From: Desulfobaculum sp044987625
GTDB taxonomy: Bacteria; Desulfobacterota; Desulfovibrionia; Desulfovibrionales; Desulfovibrionaceae
Direction of reading: 5' to 3'
DNA length: 64,000 bases
Assembly: GCF_044987625.1 (NCBI RefSeq)
Contig: NZ_JBJDSB010000001.1
Coordinates: 496,001-560,000, forward strand
Shown: piece by piece, positions 55,369 through 61,429 of the stretch
Layout: every line of letters starts with the position of its first letter
Numbering within the stretch: the stretch's first letter is position 1
The notes under the pieces: generated by a model
Databases searched by the model: none
The model's input: the letters and a program-made list of their open reading frames with translations, nothing else
What the model was told of the DNA's origin: nothing
Position numbers and translations under genes: made by a program

Positions 55369-55764
55369 TCACCACGGCTGCCATCCGCCACCGGCGGACA
55401 GCTCAAAGGCGTTTTCGTAATGGGTGATGCGCGGGGCCTCGCCCTCGGCGTCGCGGACAATGGCCACCACATCAAAGCGGCACGGCACATCCCAGCTCCC
55501 CGTCCGGGTCAGGTATTCCGCCGCCGCGCGCGACAGGCGCTGGCGCTTGCCCGCGTTCACGGCCCCGGCCGGGTCGGCTTGCGCGCCGCCGGTGCGGGTC
55601 TTCACTTCCACAAAGACGATGGAGCCCTTCCGGGAGCAAATGAGGTCCAGCTCACCGCCGCGGCAGCGCCAGTTGCGCTCCAGCACGCGGTAGCCGCGCT
55701 TTTGCAGATAGTCGGACGCAGCGTTTTCGCCGCGCCTGCCAAGGCTTAGATGCCGGGCAGACAC
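55369..55764 (-). CDS. yraN: UPF0102 (YraN-like) protein, nuclease-like fold
   Basis: Protein of 131 residues with the UPF0102 signatures LGRRGENAASDYLQKRGYRVLERNWR and GELDLICSRKGSIVFVEVKTRT. The Asp and the EVK triad resemble restriction-endonuclease-like active sites. The GTG at 55764 is chosen: AGGA lies 6 nt upstream and the product starts VSARHLSLG as in relatives. The longer open frame would overlap rnhB by about 85 nt. With this start the overlap with rnhB is 19 nt. Confidence 0.88.
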   Translation of the reverse strand: MSARHLSLGRRGENAASDYLQKRGYRVLERNWRCRGGELDLICSRKGSIVFVEVKTRTGGAQADPAGAVNAGKRQRLSRAAAEYLTRTGSWDVPCRFDVVAIVRDAEGEAPRITHYENAFELSAGGGWQPW

Positions 55765-56384
55765 AGGGATTCCTGCTTCGGCTTTTCGTCCGGGCGCACG
55801 CCCCGAAAGGTGAGACGGTGCATGCGGCACGGCCCAAGGCGGCGGATGGCCTCCAGATGAACCTTGGTGCCGTAGCCTTTGTGTTCGGCAAAGCCGTAGC
55901 CGGGATAGCGGCGGTCCAGCGAGGTCATAAGCCGGTCGCGGAAGGTTTTGGCAAGGATGGACGCGGCGGAGATGGCCGCGACCTTGCCGTCGCCCCCAAC
56001 AACGGAACTCTGGGGAATATCAAGAGGGACGGACTGGTTGCCGTCGATGGCGAGGTACACGGGCTGCACCTTCATGGCGGTCACAGCCCGACACATGGAC
56101 GTCAGGGTGGAGCGCAGAATGTTGATGCGGTCGATTTCCACCGGCCACCCAACACCAATACCCCACGCCACGGCTTGCGCCTTGACACGGGGTTCGAGCA
56201 TGGACCGCTTCTTCTCGGTCAGCTTTTTCGAGTCCGTCAATCCGGGGAGGTCAAATTCCTCCGGCAGGATGACGGCGGCGGCGACAACGGGACCGGCGAG
56301 GCAGCCTCGGCCAGCTTCGTCTACACCAGCAAATGGCCGGGGATAGGAATCCCCGGCCATTGTCTCACATGCAAGCAACGGCAT
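55746..56384 (-). CDS. rnhB: Ribonuclease HII
   Basis: Removes RNA from RNA-DNA hybrids and misincorporated ribonucleotides. It has 212 residues with FAGVDEAGRGCLAGPVVAAAV (catalytic Asp-Glu), LTDSKKLTEKKR, AIDGNQ and GGDGKVAAISAASILAKTFRDRLM. The ATG at 56384 has AGGAGA with 8-nt spacing; a TTG two codons earlier is too close to it. The C-terminal tail PKQESLCLPGI is unremarkable. Confidence 0.96.
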   Translation of the reverse strand: MPLLACETMAGDSYPRPFAGVDEAGRGCLAGPVVAAAVILPEEFDLPGLTDSKKLTEKKRSMLEPRVKAQAVAWGIGVGWPVEIDRINILRSTLTSMCRAVTAMKVQPVYLAIDGNQSVPLDIPQSSVVGGDGKVAAISAASILAKTFRDRLMTSLDRRYPGYGFAEHKGYGTKVHLEAIRRLGPCRMHRLTFRGVRPDEKPKQESLCLPGI

Positions 56385-56447
56385 GGACAACGTCTCCTGC
56401 CGTCTGCGTCGCCCCCGGCCGGGACGGCCGGACGGCTCTGCGTGGGA

Positions 56448-56798
56448 TTAATCCCACTGGTTCTTGGTCTTGATGCGAGCGGCCTTGCCCTTGCGCTGGC
56501 GCAGGTAGTACATGCGGCTGCGGCGGACTTTGCCTTCGCTCAGCACTTCAACGCGCTCGATGAACGGGCTGTTCAGCGGGTAGATGCGCTCGACACCAAT
56601 GCCGTCGGAAACCTTGCGCACGGTGAAGGTGCTGTTGGTGGCACCACGGTTCACGCGGAGCACAACACCCTGGAAAACCTGGATGCGCTCTTTTTCGCCC
56701 TCAATGATGCGCTGGTGAACCTTGACGGTGTCACCACCCTTGAACTTCGGGAGGTCAAGGCGCAGGTGTTCACTTTCGATTTTACGGATAGCGTCCAT
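56448..56798 (-). CDS. rplS: 50S ribosomal protein L19
   Basis: Large-subunit protein at the interface with the 30S, 116 residues. DAIRKIESEHLRLDLPKFKGGDTVKVH at the start and SPFIERVEVLSEGKVRRSRMYYLRQRKGKAARIK at the end are diagnostic. AAGGAG precedes the ATG. It lies 42 bp after trmD, the standard rpsP-rimM-trmD-rplS order. Confidence 0.98.
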   Translation of the reverse strand: MDAIRKIESEHLRLDLPKFKGGDTVKVHQRIIEGEKERIQVFQGVVLRVNRGATNSTFTVRKVSDGIGVERIYPLNSPFIERVEVLSEGKVRRSRMYYLRQRKGKAARIKTKNQWD

Positions 56799-56840
56799 AT
56801 CAAAACTCCTTCGCGGGATATATTTCGTCGCCGAAACTTT

Positions 56841-58130
56841 TTAATACGCGTCGCCCAAGACGCGGTCAACGATAATGGCTGTGGCGGAACGGACGGAGAG
56901 ATGGTTGTAGGCACCAAGACTCCGCACAGGGCGAAGCACTGCATCCGCATCCTCCAGCACTTCCGGCGCCAAGCCGGAAGCCGTCCCCATAACCAGAAGC
57001 ACCGGCCTGTCCTGCAGCATATTCTGCACAGCAGGAACAGTAGCGCTCCCTGCGCCGCGCGCCGAAGTGGCGACGACTGTCGGGCCCTGCCCCGTCTTGC
57101 GCTCCACGTCGGCGATGATCTCTTGCAGATCGTGCGCCGTGGTGATGGAGCCAAAGGCGTCGGTGCGGTCGCGGTTGGCCTTTCGGCCCGGACCTTCGAG
57201 CCAATGCCCGACCAGCCTTTCGAGCAGGCTACGCTGGTCGGCGAGGGGGGTTGCTATATAGTACCCTCCAAGACCGTAGGTGCGCGAAACGCGGGCTATA
57301 TCGTGAACGTCGAGATTTGTCAAAGACACAGCGACGGTTTGCCCAAATTTATTGAGCACCGGCGCATGCAGTAACGCCACGTATAAATTGCGCCCAAGCG
57401 TTCCAACTCCGCCAGCAGCCCGAATTTCGCGCATGGTGCGGATATCGCTCTCGGTCAATGCTGCATCAGCCAGAATGTCCGGACGGTGCGCAAGTGTCAC
57501 TTCCAGTGCCTTGCGTCGCCGCCACTCGGCAATGCGGCCATGGTCACCGCAAGTCAGAATATCCGGCACCTTGCGTCCGCGAAATTCCGCAGGTCGCGTG
57601 TAGTGGGGATACTCCAAAAGCCCATGGGAGAAGCTCTCCTCGTCTCCGGAGTCCTCGTGGCCCATAAACTCCGGCACCAGCCGGGACACAGCCTCTACGA
57701 CGCACAGCGCGCCTGCCTCGCCCCCATTCAGGACGAAGTCGCCCACCGAGACGCCCTCGATGGGATATTCCTCGAACACACGCTCGTCTATGCCCTCATA
57801 GCGGCCACAGATAAGCGTTATGTTCTCCTCCTGGGCAAGCTCACGCGCGAAGGCCTGGTCCATAGGACGGCCGCGCGGCGTCAGCGCCAGCATGCGCCCG
57901 GGGGTTTCAATGCTGTCCAGCGCCTTTGTCAGCGGGTCGCACATCATCACCATACCGGGACCGCCCCCGTAGGGCCTGTCGTCCACGGTGCGGTGCCGGT
58001 CTTCCGTAAAGTCCCGGGGATTGATGCGGGTAAAGCCCACCAGTCCTTCCTCCACGCCTTTGCCCAGCATGGCGCTGGTCAGCGGGGAATCGAAGAACTC
58101 GGGGAAGAGAGAGACAAGATGGAACTGCAC
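56841..58130 (-). CDS. trmD: TrmD tRNA (guanine-37-N1)-methyltransferase fused to a second SPOUT-type domain
   Basis: Fusion of 429 residues. The first 240 or so are TrmD: LVSLFPEFFDSPLTSAMLGK, FTEDRHRTVDDRPYGGGPGMVMM, CGRYEGIDERV, and the knot segment LNGGEAGALCVVEAVSRLVP. Residues from about 250 form a second domain (YVALLHAPVLNKFGQTVAVSL, DVHDIARVSRTYGLGGYYIATPL, VVATSAR, PVLLVMGTASGL) that matches the SAM-dependent RNA methyltransferase family Methyltrn_RNA_4 (PF09936). TrmD makes m1G37 to prevent frameshifting; the partner's target is unknown. The fusion is, to my knowledge, a feature of Desulfovibrio-like genomes. Confidence 0.93.
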   Translation of the reverse strand: MQFHLVSLFPEFFDSPLTSAMLGKGVEEGLVGFTRINPRDFTEDRHRTVDDRPYGGGPGMVMMCDPLTKALDSIETPGRMLALTPRGRPMDQAFARELAQEENITLICGRYEGIDERVFEEYPIEGVSVGDFVLNGGEAGALCVVEAVSRLVPEFMGHEDSGDEESFSHGLLEYPHYTRPAEFRGRKVPDILTCGDHGRIAEWRRRKALEVTLAHRPDILADAALTESDIRTMREIRAAGGVGTLGRNLYVALLHAPVLNKFGQTVAVSLTNLDVHDIARVSRTYGLGGYYIATPLADQRSLLERLVGHWLEGPGRKANRDRTDAFGSITTAHDLQEIIADVERKTGQGPTVVATSARGAGSATVPAVQNMLQDRPVLLVMGTASGLAPEVLEDADAVLRPVRSLGAYNHLSVRSATAIIVDRVLGDAY

Positions 58131-58181
58131 GTAGGATGATCCTTTCCGGTCAGGACGATGCGCGCCGCGAGACGGCGGACG

Positions 58182-58829
58182 CTAGTCGTCCCCAAGATAC
58201 AGGTCGAGCAAACCGGGCGGCGGCGCAATGACCACGACGCGGGCGTCAAGGTCCACATCGCGCACGAATTCCTCGGCAACGGGGAAGAGCACTTCCCTGC
58301 CGTCCGGGGTATCAATGGCCCAAAGCTCCTGACCAGCGGGCATCTGCACTTCACGCACGGTGCCGAGCGCCTCGCCGCCCTCCAGAACCACACTCAGGCC
58401 CTCTATCTGATACAGATACAGTTCCTCGTCGGTGAGTTCGGGCAGGTCGGCCTCGCGCACGAGCATTTCGTGCCCGCGCAGAGCCTCCGCCGCTGTTCTG
58501 TCCGCCACACCCTCAAAGGTGACAAGCACCGCGCCCTTGTGCGAGCGCCACGACGCGACGCTGTAGCGACGCAGACGGGGCTTTCGCGGACGCATGGGGC
58601 GTCTGCCGCGCCCCTTGCGGGGTGGCGGCGTGGGTTCTTCGGCCTCTTCGGCCTGAGGACCGGGGCGGAGGTACACAGCGGAGAGCTGGTCAAAAAGAGA
58701 AGGGGAGTCCGCATACGAGCGTATGCAGACTTCCCCTCTGAGTCCGTGTGGCTTCGTCACCTCGCCGATAACGACGAGGTCTTTGCTGCCAACCGGCATG
58801 CCTTGCGATTTCGCGCTGCTCATAAGCAT
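58182..58829 (-). CDS. rimM: 16S rRNA-processing protein RimM with a Pro/Arg-rich insertion
   Basis: Ribosome maturation factor for the 30S head, 215 residues. The N-terminal domain has IGEVTKPHGLRGEVCIRSYADSP and the PRC-barrel half has EELYLYQIEGLSVVLEGG, GQELWAIDTPDGREVLFPVAEEFV. Between them is an insertion of about 28 residues (EEAEEPTPPPRKGRGRR and following basic residues) not usual in RimM of about 175 residues; it may contact rRNA. Start is uncertain: three Met codons occur within the first 11 positions and none has a good ribosome binding site. Confidence 0.93.
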   Translation of the reverse strand: MLMSSAKSQGMPVGSKDLVVIGEVTKPHGLRGEVCIRSYADSPSLFDQLSAVYLRPGPQAEEAEEPTPPPRKGRGRRPMRPRKPRLRRYSVASWRSHKGAVLVTFEGVADRTAAEALRGHEMLVREADLPELTDEELYLYQIEGLSVVLEGGEALGTVREVQMPAGQELWAIDTPDGREVLFPVAEEFVRDVDLDARVVVIAPPPGLLDLYLGDD

Positions 58830-58913
58830 TCACACGATGAACCGCGTACAGCACGTCGCCGCGCAGCACGGCACGTGGCGCAGGGCGAGGGAGCCGGGAG
58901 AAAGGCCCCAGCC

Positions 58914-59147
58914 CTACTCGATGATTTCCAGCACAGCCCGTTTCTGGGCCTTGGTGGAAGCCGCGCCTATGATGGTTCGCATAGCCCGGGCGGTGCGCCC
59001 CTGCTTGCCGATAACCTTTCCGAGGTCTTCCTTGGCGACCTTAAGCTCGATCACCGAAGTCTGTTCTCCCTCAATTTCCGAAACCTCGACCGCATCAGGA
59101 TTATCGACCAAGGATTTCGCAATGTAGGAAATCAGATCCTTCAACAT
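58914..59147 (-). CDS. khpA: KH-domain RNA-binding protein KhpA
   Basis: Small RNA-binding protein of 77 residues that consists of one KH domain with the GXXG loop in GKVIGKQGRTARAMRTII. Opening LKDLISYIAKSLVDNPDAV is typical of KhpA, usually encoded between rpsP and rimM as here. GGAGG lies 6 nt before the ATG at 59147; earlier in-frame codons are not used. Confidence 0.95.
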   Translation of the reverse strand: MLKDLISYIAKSLVDNPDAVEVSEIEGEQTSVIELKVAKEDLGKVIGKQGRTARAMRTIIGAASTKAQKRAVLEIIE

Positions 59148-59219
59148 GATGACCTCCGGCTGGGAAATCAGATTTACTGCAGAACACATCGCCGCGTGTG
59201 ACGTCCGTACGAACGGATA

Positions 59220-59468
59220 CTACTCGCTGGCAGACTCGGCCTTTTTCAGCAGGGAACGAACGGTATCGGAGGGCGTAGCGCCACGCTCCACCCATTTCTG
59301 CACCTTCTCGGTGTCGATCTTGATTTCCACGGGCGTGACCATGGGATTGTAGTGGCCCAGGAATTCCAGCGGCCGACCGTCGCGACGGGTGGCGCTGTCG
59401 ATAGCGACAAGCCTGTAGAAGGGACGCTTTTTGGAGCCCATACGGGTGAGTCTCAGTTTAAGAGCCAT
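59220..59468 (-). CDS. rpsP: 30S ribosomal protein S16
   Basis: Small-subunit assembly protein of 82 residues: MALKLRLTRMGSKKRPFYRL, ATRRDGRPLEFLGHYNPM and VQKWVERGATPSDTVRSLL are diagnostic. GGGGG lies upstream of the ATG at 59468; the frame runs 36 codons further without coding character. It is 132 bp downstream of ffh. Confidence 0.98.
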   Translation of the reverse strand: MALKLRLTRMGSKKRPFYRLVAIDSATRRDGRPLEFLGHYNPMVTPVEIKIDTEKVQKWVERGATPSDTVRSLLKKAESASE

Positions 59469-59600
59469 GTGGTTTCCCCCATTCTGATAGATAGTATTAC
59501 AATTGAAAGAAAATGCAAGCAGTCTGCGCAAAACCCGCACCTGCCTGACCGCGATCCGAGCCGGATTCGGGCCCACACCGCGGCCCGCTCTACTCCGGTA

Positions 59601-61133
59601 TTACTTCTTTTTCCGCTTTTTATTCTTGCCGGCGGTCTTTTTACGCTTTTTGCGCTGGGTTTTGGGCTTGGATGAGCCGCCACCGGGGGCGCCCATGCCT
59701 TCCAAACCGTCCATCCCTTCCATGCCGGGCATACCGGGCATTCCAGGCATCCCACCAGGCATCCCGCCGGGCGCACCGGGCAAGCCGGGCATCCCCTTGG
59801 GCATGCGGGGCATACGGGGCTTTTTGCCCTTGCTGCCACCGCCCATCATCTTCTTCATCATCTTGCGCATCTGCTCGAAGTTCTTCACCAGTTGGTTCAC
59901 GTCGTTCACAGTGACGCCGGAACCGCGGGCGATGCGCTCCTTGCGGCTGACATTGATGACGGAGGGATTGCGGCGTTCCTCCATCGTCATGGAGTTGATG
60001 ATGGCTTCTACGCGGGCCATTTCCTTATCAGGCATGGACATCTCGCCGAGCTTGTCCTTCAGCCCGCGCATGCCGGGAATGAGCTTCAGCATCCCCTCAA
60101 GGGAGCCCAGCTTCTTCAGCCGGCGCATCTGCGTGCGGAAGTCTTCGAAGTCGAATTCCGCGCGCTGAAATTTTTTGCCGATGGCTTCGGCTTCTTCCGT
60201 GTCCATCGTGGTCTGGGCTTTTTCGATAAGGGTGAGCATGTCACCCATACCCAGAATACGCGAAGCGGCGCGGTCCGGATGGAAGACCTCCAGATCGCTC
60301 ACCTTTTCGCCAACACCCACGAACTTCACCGACTTGCCGGTGACGGACTTAATGGACAGGGCCGCACCACCGCGGGCGTCGCCGTCCATCTTGGTCAGTA
60401 CAACGCCGGAAATGTCAAGCCTCTCGTTAAAGGACTCGGCAACATTCACGGCTTCCTGACCGATCATGGCGTCGGCCACGAACAGGATTTCGCCGGGCGT
60501 GCAGGCCGTCTTGATGTTGGCCAGCTCCTGCATCAACTCTTCGTCGATGTGCAGGCGGCCAGCGGTATCCAGCAGGACAACGTCGCATCCTGCCTCCTGC
60601 GCGGCCTTGATGCCCTCGCGGCAGATGTCCACAGGATTCATATCCGGGGTGGACGGATACACCGGCACCTCAAGCTGCTTGCCGAGGGTCTGGAGCTGGT
60701 CGATAGCTGCGGGGCGGTAAACGTCGGCGGGGACGAGATACGGCTTCAGCTTCCGCTCGCGGCGAAAATGCAGCGCCAGCTTGGCGGCCGAGGTGGTCTT
60801 ACCCGAACCCTGCAGGCCCACCATCATAAGGACGGCGGGGGTGCCGCGCAGGTCAACGTCCTGCGTTTCACCGCCCAGCAGTTCCACCATTTCGTCGTTG
60901 ACGATTTTGATGACCTGCTGGCCGGGGGTCAGGCTGCCGAGCACCTCCTGCCCGAGGCAGCGCTCGCGGATGCGGTCCGTAAACTGCTTGACGACCTTAA
61001 AGTTGACGTCGGCCTCAAGCAGCGCAAGACGCACCTCGCGCAGGCCCTGCTGGATGTTTGATTCGTCAAGGCGCCCCTGGCCCTTGAACTTCTTAAAGAC
61101 TGAATCTAGGCGGTCTGAAAGGCTGTCGAACAT
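59601..61133 (-). CDS. ffh: Signal recognition particle GTPase Ffh
   Basis: Protein component of SRP, 510 residues. The N/G part has GLQGSGKTTSAAKLA, DTAGRLHIDEELM, TKMDGDARGGAALS and VGEKVSDLEVFHPDRAASRILGMGD. The M domain follows from about 300. The end is a Gly/Met/Pro repeat region (PGMPGMPGMEGMDGLEGMG type) plus a basic tail of Lys/Arg, making it longer than the 453-residue E. coli protein. It is the first gene of the co-directional block running down to smpB. The ATG at 61133 matches the conserved MFDSLSDRL start. Confidence 0.97.
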   Translation of the reverse strand: MFDSLSDRLDSVFKKFKGQGRLDESNIQQGLREVRLALLEADVNFKVVKQFTDRIRERCLGQEVLGSLTPGQQVIKIVNDEMVELLGGETQDVDLRGTPAVLMMVGLQGSGKTTSAAKLALHFRRERKLKPYLVPADVYRPAAIDQLQTLGKQLEVPVYPSTPDMNPVDICREGIKAAQEAGCDVVLLDTAGRLHIDEELMQELANIKTACTPGEILFVADAMIGQEAVNVAESFNERLDISGVVLTKMDGDARGGAALSIKSVTGKSVKFVGVGEKVSDLEVFHPDRAASRILGMGDMLTLIEKAQTTMDTEEAEAIGKKFQRAEFDFEDFRTQMRRLKKLGSLEGMLKLIPGMRGLKDKLGEMSMPDKEMARVEAIINSMTMEERRNPSVINVSRKERIARGSGVTVNDVNQLVKNFEQMRKMMKKMMGGGSKGKKPRMPRMPKGMPGLPGAPGGMPGGMPGMPGMPGMEGMDGLEGMGAPGGGSSKPKTQRKKRKKTAGKNKKRKKK

Positions 61134-61152
61134 AATATACGTTTCCCGTCCC

Positions 61153-61187
61153 AAAAAAATAAAAGAGGTTCTTGTTAAAGAACCTCT
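61153..61187 (-). terminator. Terminator between the cytochrome gene and ffh
   Basis: Perfect 9-bp stem AGAGGTTCT/AGAACCTCT (61164-61172 with 61179-61187). On the minus strand it is followed by TTTTATTTTTTT. It sits only 20 bp before the ffh start, so it could also act as an attenuator of the ribosomal block. Confidence 0.85.
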
Positions 61188-61360
61188 CCCATTTAGTCAA
61201 GCTTGACTGGCGCGGGATGTTTACCCGACGCACATGCAAAGGTCAAGAGGCTCAGCACAAGGAGACACTTTGTCCATCATTTAGCACTGCTATGCACGGC
61301 GCATGCAGTGCGTGCCGAGGGATATAACGCCACAGGCCGAGGTGCCCCGTGGGCAACAGA

Positions 61361-61393
61361 CACCCCGGCCACGCCATAGGCATGGCCGGGGTG
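61361..61393 (-). other. GC-rich hairpin 3' of the cytochrome gene
   Basis: Stem CACCCCGGCCA/TGGCCGGGGTG (61361-61371 with 61383-61393) with a small inner GCC/GGC pairing, 37 bp after the cytochrome stop. No T run follows on either strand, so it may protect the mRNA 3' end more than terminate. Confidence 0.45.
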
Positions 61394-61429
61394 CGCTTTA
61401 TGATTGTATCGGCTCAGGGCCCGCCAATG

